From a bacterium (GTDB lineage Bacteria; Actinomycetota; Acidimicrobiia; Spongiisociales; JAHEDJ01): a stretch of 37,941 nucleotides of DNA. Positions 1-7,660 of this stretch are shown piece by piece. Numbering within the stretch: the stretch's first letter is position 1; each line of letters begins with the position of its first letter. The notes below the pieces were generated by a model. The model searched no databases. It worked only from the letters and a program-made list of their open reading frames with translations, and had not been told where the DNA came from. Made by a program: the position numbers and the translations under genes. Location: positions 1 to 37,941 of the forward strand of contig JAHEDJ010000027.1 in NCBI GenBank assembly GCA_024641325.1, given 5' to 3'.

Positions 1-70
1 CCGTCGCGCAAATAGATCGCTTCGTTCACAGCGAGGATGGTAGGTAGGTGGTGATGCCTTCGTCCCTCGC

Positions 71-1042
71 CTAGCCGTCGAGCAAATCGGCGGCACCCGG
101 AGCCACCGCGCGCAATCCGGCCGACAGCCCGCGTTGCAAGTTCGCCGGCATCTGTGCGGCATATCCGTGGGACGACAACGCCGACGACTGCCACGCCTTG
201 AAGCCCGATACGAGAGAGGGATCGTCGACCAGCAGTGCGGCTTCGACGGCCTGCAGCAGCAGGGCGAGCTCAGCGCGGATCCTCCGATCGGGTTCGTCCA
301 GGGTGCCGATGGCGGCCGCGAGGATGTCCTCACGGTGTTGTTCAATGGACAACACGTCCGCCGGCTCCGGCTGCACCAGCTGCTCGGCGACTTCGATATC
401 GGGCTCCCAGGATTGCAGCACGTCGTCGATCTCACGAGGCGAGGCAACCCAGGCGTCGGCGCCAACGGAGTAGGCCCAGACACCGTTCGGGCCGAATCCG
501 GGACCACCGCTCAGAACCGGGACACCGGCGCGGTGAGCCGCTCGAACACTCGCTCTGGCGCCGGGAAGGAGTGTTGACATGGCGCAGGAAAGGATCAGAG
601 CCTTCGGCGGGTCATCCTGGAGATAGGCGGCGAGATCGTTGGCCTCCATGTTGGACCCCAGGTAGCGGACTCGATAACCGAGCGCCAGCAAATGAGCGGA
701 GGCCAGTCTGACCGGAAGCGAGTGATGGTCGCCCTCTGCGGCAGCGACGACGATGGGTTCGCCGTCGTCGGGCAGGTCAAACGATCCGGCCAGGAGGGCG
801 ACCACAGTCTCGACTGTTCCGGTTGCGGCATGTTCGTCGGCAATCCGGTAGTCGCCTTCCTGCCATCTCCTCCCGAAGTCGGAGTGGGCGGCCGAGACGA
901 CATCGAACAGGACGACGTCGAATGGAATACCTTGTTCGAGGAGGCCGCGTACGAGGTGGAATGCGCCGCCCGCGTCGCCTTCGATGAGCGATGTCGTCAC
1001 CGCTAGACGAACCGAAGCAATCTGGGATGGGTCAGAACTCAT
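71..1042 (-). CDS. Stand-alone cobalamin-binding (CarH/LitR-like) sensor protein
   Basis: A 323-residue protein. The N-terminal helical cap ends in W60, nine residues, then E70-H71: the Wx9EH signature of AdoCbl-dependent photoreceptors of the CarH/LitR type. A B12-binding Rossmann domain follows (about 95-205): D105-x-H107 is the likely lower axial ligand motif, although the usual Gly three residues after His is Pro110, and the Ser/Gly-Gly segments near 152 and 179 fit the cobalamin pocket. Residues 230-323 form a helical region of unknown role. There is no MerR helix-turn-helix, so it is not itself a CarH repressor. The start at 1042 is supported by a GAGGAG site 5 nt upstream. It is divergent from the EamA gene. 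A light or corrinoid sensor acting through a partner protein is inference; a corrinoid carrier for methyl transfer is the alternative. Confidence 0.8.
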   Translation of the reverse strand: MSSDPSQIASVRLAVTTSLIEGDAGGAFHLVRGLLEQGIPFDVVLFDVVSAAHSDFGRRWQEGDYRIADEHAATGTVETVVALLAGSFDLPDDGEPIVVAAAEGDHHSLPVRLASAHLLALGYRVRYLGSNMEANDLAAYLQDDPPKALILSCAMSTLLPGARASVRAAHRAGVPVLSGGPGFGPNGVWAYSVGADAWVASPREIDDVLQSWEPDIEVAEQLVQPEPADVLSIEQHREDILAAAIGTLDEPDRRIRAELALLLQAVEAALLVDDPSLVSGFKAWQSSALSSHGYAAQMPANLQRGLSAGLRAVAPGAADLLDG

Positions 1043-1082
1043 CGCTCTCCTCGTTGAGCAGTTATCAGGCTAGCTCCAACAT

Positions 1083-1973
1083 GTGCCGGCGGCCGGAGGA
1101 TCAGGTTGGTGCACGATCGTACAATCCGCAAGGAAAGGAGCCACCATCGGCTGGACCGCATTCTCACTTGTGCTTGGCGCGGCGCTGTTGCACGCCTCGT
1201 GGAATCTGCTGGTCAAAGCGAGTAACGATCGCCTTGTGGCCGGATGGGCGCAGGTGTTCTTCGGTGCGTTGGTGTTTCTTCCATTCCTTCTGGCGGTCGG
1301 AGTCCCCTGGAGCGCTTGGCCGTACTTCGCCGTGTCCGGAATAGTCCATGTCGCCTACAGCCTGTCGTTGGTTACCGCTTACGAGCGGGCAGATCTATCG
1401 GTCGTCTACCCGATTGCCAGGGGAGCGGCGCCGCTGTTCATCACGCTGGTTGCCTTCTTGTTTCTCGATGACCGGCCAGGCACGGTCGGCTTGGGAGCCA
1501 TCGTGTTGCTTACCGCCGGTGTGCTCATGGTCGGCTTACGCAAGGTTGGGAACGGATCCTGGTGGGCATTACTCACCGCAGTCTTCATTGCCACATACAC
1601 GAGCATCGACGGTGCTGCGGTGCGATCACTGGGCGAGAGCTTCGCATACACGATCACCGTATTCGTGATGGGCACAATCCTCTTCACGCCGATAGTCCTG
1701 CGGGCGCGCGGTTGGCCGGGACTCGGCGCGGCGGTCCGGGCGGAACGGTGGAGGTATGTGTTCGCAGGGATTGCATCGGCCGGCGCGTACGGCTTGGTTC
1801 TGATTGCGGCGCGCTCGGCACCGCTCGGTCTGGTCGCCGCGGTTCGCGAGACCTCGGTCGTGTTCGGCGCGCTCGGCGGCTGGCTGATTCTCAAGGAACC
1901 GCTTGGCACACGGCGCCTGCGGGCCGCGGCGCTGATCGCAGGCGGCCTGGTGCTACTCGCCTTCGCCGGTTGA
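1083..1973 (+). CDS. EamA/DMT-family transporter (start uncertain, perhaps ATC at 1146)
   Basis: Ten hydrophobic segments in two five-helix halves and the early motif HASWNLLVK identify a drug/metabolite (EamA) exporter in the inner membrane; the substrate cannot be told. The only conventional in-frame start upstream of the first helix is GTG 1083, but it would add about 21 residues of polar, low-quality sequence. The strong Shine-Dalgarno AAGGAAAGGAG (1130-1140) points instead to codon 1146-1148, which reads ATC and lies directly before the first helix (GWTAFSLVLG). Initiation at a non-canonical ATC is therefore plausible; a sequence error is the other explanation. The 3' end overlaps the convergent nitroreductase by 21 nt. 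Confidence 0.85.
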   Translation: MPAAGGSGWCTIVQSARKGATIGWTAFSLVLGAALLHASWNLLVKASNDRLVAGWAQVFFGALVFLPFLLAVGVPWSAWPYFAVSGIVHVAYSLSLVTAYERADLSVVYPIARGAAPLFITLVAFLFLDDRPGTVGLGAIVLLTAGVLMVGLRKVGNGSWWALLTAVFIATYTSIDGAAVRSLGESFAYTITVFVMGTILFTPIVLRARGWPGLGAAVRAERWRYVFAGIASAGAYGLVLIAARSAPLGLVAAVRETSVVFGALGGWLILKEPLGTRRLRAAALIAGGLVLLAFAG

Positions 1974-2558
1974 GTTCCAGCGTTGCCAGTGCTTGATCTC
2001 GGCGTCTGATCTCCAGCCCCGTTTGAGGGAACCCGACTTCCGGTCTGGAGCAGGGTGGCCGATGGTGATCACGCCGATCGGTTCAACCTCGTCGGGGATT
2101 GCAAGCAGCTCCTTCAGGTCCGGGATCGAATGCACGCCCAGGAATCCCGCCGCCAGGCCTTCGTCGATGGCAGCCAGGAGGACCAGCATCATCGAGGCGC
2201 CGGCGTCGACCCACCAGTAGGGGACCGGCCAGACCATGTCACCGTCCGGCGCTTTGTCGGCTTCGCGATAGCGGCGGTGATAGTCCTGCTCGTTGACACA
2301 AACGATGACATGGACCGGCGCTTTCGATATCCACGGGTCGAACCCGGCCTCCACATAGGAAACCTCCCCGGCCAGGGTCGCGATCTCCTGACGGATCTCT
2401 TTGTCCGTCACAACGACGAACGACTGCCCCTGGGTAAACCCGGCACTGGGCGCCCGTCGCCCGGCCTGGATGATCCGCTCGATGGCGGCTGTTTCGACCG
2501 GCTCGTCGGTGTAGTTGCGGACCATCCGACGCTTCTTGAGGATCTCGTTGAGTTCCAT
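1953..2558 (-). CDS. Nitroreductase family protein
   Basis: A 201-residue flavoprotein of the nitroreductase fold. The N-terminus MELNEILKKRRMVRNYTDEP is the typical FMN-phosphate binding start of the family, followed by RAPSAGFTQGQ and, late in the protein, the GFLGVHSIPDLKELL and IGVITIGHP segments. It likely reduces a nitro or quinone-type substrate with NAD(P)H in the cytoplasm. The start at 2558 is chosen because an AGGTGG site sits 3-4 nt upstream; the frame stays open further upstream only because it runs through two palindromic repeats, which encode non-homologous peptide. The first repeat begins 12 nt before the start codon, so the repeats probably lie in its 5' leader or promoter. 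Confidence 0.88.
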   Translation of the reverse strand: MELNEILKKRRMVRNYTDEPVETAAIERIIQAGRRAPSAGFTQGQSFVVVTDKEIRQEIATLAGEVSYVEAGFDPWISKAPVHVIVCVNEQDYHRRYREADKAPDGDMVWPVPYWWVDAGASMMLVLLAAIDEGLAAGFLGVHSIPDLKELLAIPDEVEPIGVITIGHPAPDRKSGSLKRGWRSDAEIKHWQRWNSTGEGE

Positions 2559-2570
2559 GTTCCACCTGGT

Positions 2571-2619
2571 TTTCTCAGCAATACTGTCATTCTCCAGGCA
2601 CGACAGTATTGCCGAGAAA
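2571..2619. repeat. 49-bp palindrome, family A, copy 1
   Basis: Left arm TTTCTCAGCAATACTGTC (2571-2588), 13-nt loop, right arm GACAGTATTGCCGAGAAA (2602-2619). The arms pair at 17 of 18 positions; the exception is an A/C mismatch in plus-strand RNA that becomes a G-U pair in minus-strand RNA. It is paired with copy 2 after an 11-nt spacer and lies just upstream of the nitroreductase start. Confidence 0.93.
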
Positions 2620-2630
2620 ATCTCTGGGTC

Positions 2631-2679
2631 TTTCTCAGCAATGCTGTTGGCGTCCAGGCACGACAGTATTGCCGAGAAA
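2631..2679. repeat. 49-bp palindrome, family A, copy 2
   Basis: Left arm TTTCTCAGCAATGCTGTT, 13-nt loop sharing TCCAGGCAC with copy 1, right arm GACAGTATTGCCGAGAAA. Departures from perfect pairing are two wobble pairs and the same A/C position as in copy 1. It lies exactly 60 bp from copy 1, the same period as copies 3 and 4. Confidence 0.93.
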
Positions 2680-2787
2680 AATGGCAACCTTGCTCGGGTT
2701 CTTCCTCGGAGGCCCGGGCCACCGCCATGCGAAACCTGTCGTCGAATACCGGGTAGGGCTCTTCACCCGCCCAAGTGAGGGCCCCAG

Positions 2788-2822
2788 GGCCTAACCTGCT
2801 ACCCGCTACCTGCTCTCCGCTA
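2788..2822. repeat. Heptamer tandem repeat (STRR-like)
   Basis: Consecutive 7-mers GGCCTAA, CCTGCTA, CCCGCTA, CCTGCTC, TCCGCTA run straight into the methyltransferase start; the last unit supplies the A of its ATG. No ribosome binding site is visible between the array and the start. Confidence 0.65.
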
Positions 2823-3613
2823 TGACCGATTTCATCTCCATCAACCGCACGCACTGGGATGTCGTTACTCCGGGTCACGTCGATTCCGATTTCTACGACG
2901 TCGAGTCCTTCAAGGCGGGCCGTGACACGATCGACTCCGTCGAAGCCGAACTGGTCGGCGACGTCGGCGGCCGCTCCTTGTTGCATCTGCAATGCCACTT
3001 CGGACTGGACACCATGTCCTGGACCCGGAGGGGAGCTAGCGCCACCGGTGTCGACTTTTCTGAGGTGGCCATCGCGGCTGCCTCTTCCCTTGCAACAGAC
3101 CTCAACCTCAACACGAGGTTCAAGGTTGGCAATGTGCTCGACCTCAATCTCGGCGAGGAGTTTGATCTCGTGTTCACATCCCACGGCGTTCTCGGGTGGC
3201 TGCCCGAACTGAGGGCCTGGGGTGAAACCGTCGCACGGCACCTGAAACCGGGCGGACGACTCGTGCTGGTCGACAGCCATCCCGTCCTCTGGGTGTTCGA
3301 CGATGAGCGAATCGATGGAGAGATGCGCATACGCTACGACTACTTTTCTCGGGAGGCGCTCACCTTCGAGGAGACCGGTTCGTACGCCAACCCCGATGGT
3401 CCCGTGACCCGGACTATCGAGCGACTCCATCCGATGGAGGACGTCCTGGAGGCGTTGATCAGCGCGGGCCTCACTATTACCGGGTTCCGCGAGTACGACC
3501 ATGTCGGCTGGCAAGCTTTGCCGCACATGGAACGAGACGACGACGGATGGTGGCGACTGCCTGCCGGTACTCCGCGCATCCCGCTGATGTTCAGCGTGAC
3601 TGCGACCCTTTGA
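2822..3613 (+). CDS. Class I SAM-dependent methyltransferase
   Basis: A 263-residue protein with the seven-strand methyltransferase fold: motif I LLHLQCHFGLDT (about 53-64), acidic loop after strand 2 in ATGVDFS, motif around DLVFTSHGVLGWL, and post-motif LKPGGRLVLVDSHPVLWVF. The C-terminal half (ALTFEETGSYANPDGP, REYDHVGWQALPHM) is shared by a common bacterial group of small-molecule methyltransferases of unknown substrate. The start is the first ATG and is preceded directly by a heptamer array with no Shine-Dalgarno. It ends before a bidirectional terminator shared with the convergent pnt operon. The substrate is not inferable. Confidence 0.88.
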   Translation: MTDFISINRTHWDVVTPGHVDSDFYDVESFKAGRDTIDSVEAELVGDVGGRSLLHLQCHFGLDTMSWTRRGASATGVDFSEVAIAAASSLATDLNLNTRFKVGNVLDLNLGEEFDLVFTSHGVLGWLPELRAWGETVARHLKPGGRLVLVDSHPVLWVFDDERIDGEMRIRYDYFSREALTFEETGSYANPDGPVTRTIERLHPMEDVLEALISAGLTITGFREYDHVGWQALPHMERDDDGWWRLPAGTPRIPLMFSVTATL

Positions 3614-3635
3614 AGGAGTCGTGCCTCTCCCAAAT

Positions 3636-3668
3636 CGAAGAGGCGGACCCAACAGGCCCGCCTCTTTC
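3636..3668. terminator. Bidirectional terminator hairpin
   Basis: AAGAGGCGG (3638-3646) pairs perfectly with CCGCCTCTT (3658-3666) across an 11-nt loop, with short T runs on either side. It sits between the convergent methyltransferase (stop at 3613) and pntB (stop at 3706), so it can serve both. Confidence 0.75.
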
Positions 3669-3670
3669 GG

Positions 3671-3698
3671 ACTAACCGGCGACTCGCGACTAGCGAAC
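3671..3698. repeat. Heptamer tandem repeat (degenerate)
   Basis: 7-mers in register: ACTAACC, GGCGACT, CGCGACT, AGCGAAC. It lies between the terminator and the pntB stop. The two middle units share six of seven bases. Confidence 0.45.
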
Positions 3699-3705
3699 GA
3701 CGTTC

Positions 3706-5079
3706 CTACATTTCCTTGACTGCTGCAATCAACTCCTGGATAGCGCTCTTGGCGTCGCCGAAGAGCATCAGGTTGTTCTCGTTGTAGAACAGCGGATTGT
3801 CGATGCCGGCGAAGCCGGGGGAGAGACTCCGCTTGATCACCACTGAAGTGGTAGCGAAGTCCACGTCGAGGATCGGCATGCCGTAGATCGGTGAGGTCTC
3901 ATCCTCACGGGCAGCCGGGTTCACAACGTCGTTGGCTCCCACAATCAGGGCAACGTCCGTCCGGGGGAAATCGCCGTTGATGTCCTCGAGAGCGAACAGC
4001 TTGTCGTATGACACATCCGCCTCGGCCAACAGCACGTTCATGTGGCCCGGCATGCGGCCCGCCACAGGGTGGATGGCATATCGGACGTCTACACCCTTCG
4101 CTTCGAGAAGGTCGGCGAGTTCGCGCAGCACATGCTGGGCCTGGGCAACGGCGAGACCGTAGCCGGGCACAACGATGACCGACTGTGCGTAACCCATCGT
4201 GATTGCGACATCTTCGGCCGAAGCCGACTTGACCGGCTTGTCACTGGTCGTGCCGCCGTCTCCCGTCGAGTCCGCGCCGCCGAAGGCGGCAAAGAGCACA
4301 TGGGCAAGCGACCGGTTCATCGCCTTCACCATGATGTTGGTGAGGATTAGACCCGAAGCCCCTACTAGAGCACCGGAGATGATCAGCGCGTTTTCGTTGA
4401 TCACGAATCCGGCCATCGAGGCGGCGACACCTGAGAAGGCGTTCAAGAGAGAGATGACCACCGGCATGTCGGCTCCACCGATCGGGATGACCCGGGTGAC
4501 ACCCAGCACCAACCCAAGACCCAGCAAGATCCACAGCACGAGCGAACCGCCGGTATCGAGCACCAGGAGGACGCTCAACACGACGATGACCGCGATGATC
4601 AGGGGGTCGATGAGTTTTTGTGCCGGATAGCCGAATGGTTGTCCGGGGAGCTTTCCGTTCAGCTTGCCCCAAGCCATGAAGCTACCGGAGAACGTGATTG
4701 CACCGATGACAACCGACAACGCGATGGTGACGACCGTCTGGACGGCGGGGTCAGGGTTCTGGAAGAACTCGGCGGAGGCCACCATGACGGAGGCACCACC
4801 ACCGAAGCCGTTGAATGCGGCCACGAGTTCCGGCATGCCGGTCATCTCGACCGACCTGGCCAGATAGGCGCCGATACCACTACCAACGATGATGCCGGCG
4901 ATGATCGTCCAGGCGCTGATGCCGCTGTTGATCAGCGTCACCACAATGGCGATCGCCATACCCGCCGCGGCCAACTGGTTGCCCGATCGGGCCGTCCTGG
5001 GCGAGGACAGACGCTTCAGGCCGTAGATGAACAGCGCAGCTGCTACCAGGTAGATGAGTGCTGAAATCTCCTGGCTCAT
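3706..5079 (-). CDS. pntB: NAD(P) transhydrogenase subunit beta
   Basis: A 457-residue Re/Si-specific, proton-translocating transhydrogenase beta subunit in the inner membrane. It transfers hydride between NADH and NADP+ using the proton gradient and so supplies NADPH. The N-terminal two thirds hold about eight to nine membrane helices (GNQLAAAGMAIAIVVTL, AFNGFGGGASVMVA). The C-terminal dIII domain binds NADP(H): VVPGYGLAVAQAQH, HPVAGRMPGHMNVLLAEA and VALIVGANDVVNPAA are characteristic. Length is normal. AAGGAG lies 6-7 nt before the start, and ATG overlaps the pntAb stop as TGATG, indicating translational coupling. It is the last gene of the pnt operon, followed by the terminator near 3650. 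Confidence 0.96.
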   Translation of the reverse strand: MSQEISALIYLVAAALFIYGLKRLSSPRTARSGNQLAAAGMAIAIVVTLINSGISAWTIIAGIIVGSGIGAYLARSVEMTGMPELVAAFNGFGGGASVMVASAEFFQNPDPAVQTVVTIALSVVIGAITFSGSFMAWGKLNGKLPGQPFGYPAQKLIDPLIIAVIVVLSVLLVLDTGGSLVLWILLGLGLVLGVTRVIPIGGADMPVVISLLNAFSGVAASMAGFVINENALIISGALVGASGLILTNIMVKAMNRSLAHVLFAAFGGADSTGDGGTTSDKPVKSASAEDVAITMGYAQSVIVVPGYGLAVAQAQHVLRELADLLEAKGVDVRYAIHPVAGRMPGHMNVLLAEADVSYDKLFALEDINGDFPRTDVALIVGANDVVNPAAREDETSPIYGMPILDVDFATTSVVIKRSLSPGFAGIDNPLFYNENNLMLFGDAKSAIQELIAAVKEM

Positions 5080-5360
5080 CAGCGCTCCTTCTTCTTGAAC
5101 ATCTCGAGCATGCGATCGGTGACCATGAAGCCGCCGATCACGTTGATCATGGCCATAGTCACCGCCAGAAACGCCAGGACATCACCGAGAGTGCTGTCGG
5201 CCTTTCCGGCGACGATCAATGCGCCGATGATCGTGACACCGGAAATCGCGTTCGACCCAGACATGAGCGGGGTGTGCAGCGTCGGTGGCACTTTCGTGAT
5301 GACCTCGAAGCCAACGAAGGCGGCGAGGACGAACACGGTGATAGAAATCACAAGTTCCAT
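5079..5360 (-). CDS. pntAb: NAD(P) transhydrogenase subunit alpha, membrane part
   Basis: A 93-residue, three-to-four-helix membrane subunit corresponding to the C-terminal part of E. coli PntA (dII alpha portion). The VPPTLHTPLMSGSNAISG stretch is the conserved family core. In this organism alpha is split into two genes, as in Rhodospirillum and many actinobacteria. It is the middle gene of pntAa-pntAb-pntB: it begins directly at the pntAa stop (shared base at 5360) and its stop overlaps the pntB start. Together with pntB it forms the proton channel. Confidence 0.95.
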   Translation of the reverse strand: MELVISITVFVLAAFVGFEVITKVPPTLHTPLMSGSNAISGVTIIGALIVAGKADSTLGDVLAFLAVTMAMINVIGGFMVTDRMLEMFKKKER

Positions 5361-6496
5361 CAGTTACCTCCTCCGTCCAGTAGAGCCTTGACACGGGGGT
5401 GCACTACTGCGCCTCCGTGCGTTACGACTGAGCCTTCGATGATGTCATCCTCGAAGTTGACGTTTACTCCGTCTTCGCTCAGGACCAGTTTCATGAGGGC
5501 GAGGGCGTTGCGCCCGTACATCCGTGAAGCATCACCGGCAGCCATGCTCGGCAGATTCGTCGGTCCGATAATCGAGACATTCGAATGGACAACCGTCGTG
5601 CCGGCCTGCGTCAACTCGCAGTTGCCGCCGGTCGGTGCAGCCAGATCAATGACGAGGGCGCCGGGGCGCATTGCTTCGACCATCTGCCGAGTTATCAGTA
5701 GCGGCGCCGGTCGTCCGGGGATCTGCGCGGTCGTGATCACAACATCGGCTTCGGCAACCGGCTTGGCCAGTCCGGCGAGGATCTTCGACTGAGTGTCTTT
5801 TGCGACCTCTTTGGCGTAGCCACCGGTGGCCGAAGAGTCTTGCTGCTCCATGTCGATGCTCACGAACTTGGCGCCGAGGGACTCGACTTGCTCGGCGGCC
5901 TCTGCCCTGACATCAAATGCCGAGACGACCGCTCCGAGTCTTCGTGCGGTGGCAATGGACATGAGCCCTGCCACCCCTGCGCCCAGGATGAGCACCTTCG
6001 AAGGAGCGATAGTTCCCGCTGCCGTAGTCAGCATCGGGAAGAACTTGTCTAGTTTCTCTGCAGCCAGGAGGACCGCCTGGTAGCCGGCAACCGTCGCCTG
6101 CGAGGACAAAACGTCCATCGATTGCGCTCTGGTCGTGCGGGGCACGATTTCGAACGCCATCGAGGTAACCCCGGTTCTAGCGAGAGCGGTTAAACGGGCC
6201 GGTGCATCGAGGGGTTGAAGCATTCCGAGCAGCACCGCACCCGACTTCAGGTTTGCAAGCCCTTGGTCTGATGGATACTCCACCGAACATACGACGTCCG
6301 CCGACCAGGCCCGGGCGGCGTCACCGATCGATGCTCCGACGGCTACGTAGGCATCGTCGATGAATCCGGCAGCCTCACCGGCTCCGGATTCGACAACGAC
6401 CTCGTGGTTTTCTTTCGTAAGGCGAGCGACCACATCGGGTGTCATAGAGACCCGATGCTCACCGGCCTCTGTGGTCTTGGGTATGCCAATAATCAT
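5360..6496 (-). CDS. pntAa: NAD(P) transhydrogenase subunit alpha, NAD-binding part
   Basis: A 378-residue dI subunit related to alanine dehydrogenase. The N-terminus MIIGIPKTTEAGEHRVSMTP, RLTKENHEVVVESGAGEAAGF and the Rossmann motif GAGVAGL (inside VLILGAGVAGLMSIATARRL) are diagnostic; PTGGNCELTQAG follows near 335. It binds NAD(H) on the cytoplasmic face. The start at 6496 is set by homology: there is no Shine-Dalgarno, but a good promoter predicts an mRNA 5' end only about 5 nt upstream, so translation is probably near-leaderless. The upstream open frame is unrelated to the family and overlaps the divergent gene. It is the first gene of the operon. Confidence 0.95.
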   Translation of the reverse strand: MIIGIPKTTEAGEHRVSMTPDVVARLTKENHEVVVESGAGEAAGFIDDAYVAVGASIGDAARAWSADVVCSVEYPSDQGLANLKSGAVLLGMLQPLDAPARLTALARTGVTSMAFEIVPRTTRAQSMDVLSSQATVAGYQAVLLAAEKLDKFFPMLTTAAGTIAPSKVLILGAGVAGLMSIATARRLGAVVSAFDVRAEAAEQVESLGAKFVSIDMEQQDSSATGGYAKEVAKDTQSKILAGLAKPVAEADVVITTAQIPGRPAPLLITRQMVEAMRPGALVIDLAAPTGGNCELTQAGTTVVHSNVSIIGPTNLPSMAAGDASRMYGRNALALMKLVLSEDGVNVNFEDDIIEGSVVTHGGAVVHPRVKALLDGGGN

Positions 6497-6507
6497 TGCG
6501 AGAAGAG

Positions 6508-6536
6508 AATGTACGGAATCTGGACGCGATTCCCAA
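6508..6536 (-). promoter_or_regulatory. Predicted pnt operon promoter
   Basis: On the minus strand, TTGGGA (6531-6536) is followed after exactly 17 nt by TACATT (6508-6513). The predicted transcription start near 6501 leaves about a 5-nt leader before the pntAa ATG, which agrees with the missing ribosome binding site. Confidence 0.55.
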
Positions 6537-6605
6537 GTTTGCCGCTTTACGAAGCCGTCACAGCGGGCTTGCGTTTCATCCCGTTCACCCCCAGACTGGA
6601 CCCGC

Positions 6606-7514
6606 ATGGTCGCCCTCCCTGAGCAGTCGCCTCCCCCTTTTGCATTGCAGTCCGTGATTTGGACGCGCGGCAAAGGATGTGGCGAGCTCGCAACAATCCT
6701 CGATCCGAGCAGTCTGCGAGTTGAGGGCAAGCTCGAGGAAATCTGTCGAGCGGAGCGGGCCGACCTGCTGGTAACCAAGAAGATGACCTCGTTCGATCTT
6801 GTCTCGGTTGCGGTCCCGCATGAGCTGGATCTTGCCGCTACGACGTCGATCGTGGCCGCCGTCGCTGGTGGACCCCACTCAGACCTGGCGGCTGCGGTGG
6901 CCCGCCAGCTCGGTGAACGACTCGACGTTCCGGCAGAGCTGCTCTCCGCGTACGGCCCCGATGACGACCAGGCCGCGGCTCAGTCGAGCCTCGATGCTCT
7001 GAGCGCGCTCGCCGACGGCATGCTCAACAGGTTGGTGCAGACCGAACAGCCGGCCGACCTAGTCGAGGAACTCGACAAAGGAACGCTCCTCATTGCCGGT
7101 GCGCCGGGAGGATCGTGGCTTCAAAGGCAGTTTTTCGGCCCGGGGCGCAAACTACAGACTCGGGCTCCGGCAGGAACGGTGGTCGTCCGCTCGGCTCCAC
7201 AGCGTGCTTTTCACCTGCTGCGCGAACCGGACGCCTACCTGAGCCCGATGCTGGGGTCCGGTGACGCACTTCGACTGCTCGAGTATGCCGTTCTCCCTGT
7301 TGCCGAGAACGGCAAGCTGGTAGGCATGGTCCGACGATCGGCCCTGTTACTCGTAGGTCATGGGATCCAGGTGGGATCGATCATGGAAGATCCGGTGGCC
7401 GTGACATTTGATACGCCCGTCGATGAGATCGGCGAGGTCGGTCAGGCGCTCGGAGGAGCGCCGGTTCCGGTTATCGACGACGACGGCTTCCTGGTCGGTG
7501 TAGTCGGACCCTGA
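6606..7514 (+). CDS. UspA-like/CBS domain protein of unknown function
   Basis: A protein of up to 302 residues, divergent from pntAa. The central part (SVAVPHELDLAATTSIVAAV ... LLIAGAPGGSWLQRQFFGPG ... APAGTVVVRSAP) resembles a universal-stress/nucleotide-binding fold; the C-terminus (DAYLSPMLGSGDALRLLEYA, LPVAENGKLVGMVRRSALL, VGSIMEDP, VPVIDDDGFLVGVV) forms a CBS pair, which usually binds adenine nucleotides. A soluble energy or stress sensor is a reasonable inference; the partner is unknown. The start is uncertain: ATG 6606, GTG 6654 and ATG 6783 are all in frame and none has a clear Shine-Dalgarno. A perfect 18-bp-arm palindrome begins 3 nt after the stop. Confidence 0.68.
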   Translation: MVALPEQSPPPFALQSVIWTRGKGCGELATILDPSSLRVEGKLEEICRAERADLLVTKKMTSFDLVSVAVPHELDLAATTSIVAAVAGGPHSDLAAAVARQLGERLDVPAELLSAYGPDDDQAAAQSSLDALSALADGMLNRLVQTEQPADLVEELDKGTLLIAGAPGGSWLQRQFFGPGRKLQTRAPAGTVVVRSAPQRAFHLLREPDAYLSPMLGSGDALRLLEYAVLPVAENGKLVGMVRRSALLLVGHGIQVGSIMEDPVAVTFDTPVDEIGEVGQALGGAPVPVIDDDGFLVGVVGP

Positions 7515-7516
7515 AT

Positions 7517-7570
7517 CCGTTTTCGCGCGACATTGCGCACCTATTGGTTCTGAATGTCGCGCGAAAACGG
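7517..7570. repeat. 54-bp palindrome, family B, copy 1
   Basis: Perfect 18-bp arms CCGTTTTCGCGCGACATT (7517-7534) and AATGTCGCGCGAAAACGG (7553-7570) around an 18-nt loop. It starts two intervening bases after a stop codon. The loop shares ATTGGTTC with copy 2. Confidence 0.95.
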
Positions 7571-7660
7571 GTATTGCGTCTGAGGAACCGTCGGTCTCGG
7601 TTACCTCGCGGCAGCCCCGTCGGTTCGCTGAGGTCTCCGGTACCGGGCAGAATCGACGCC

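Noticed and set aside
2571..2679. Two spaced palindromes considered as a mini CRISPR array
   Set aside because: Only two units, an 11-nt spacer, and strongly palindromic 49-bp repeats; no cas genes. Spacer length is incompatible with CRISPR.
2408..3652. Long minus-strand open frame over the nitroreductase and methyltransferase region
   Set aside because: It is antisense to two well-supported genes, has compositionally biased sequence and no recognisable domain: a high-GC shadow frame.
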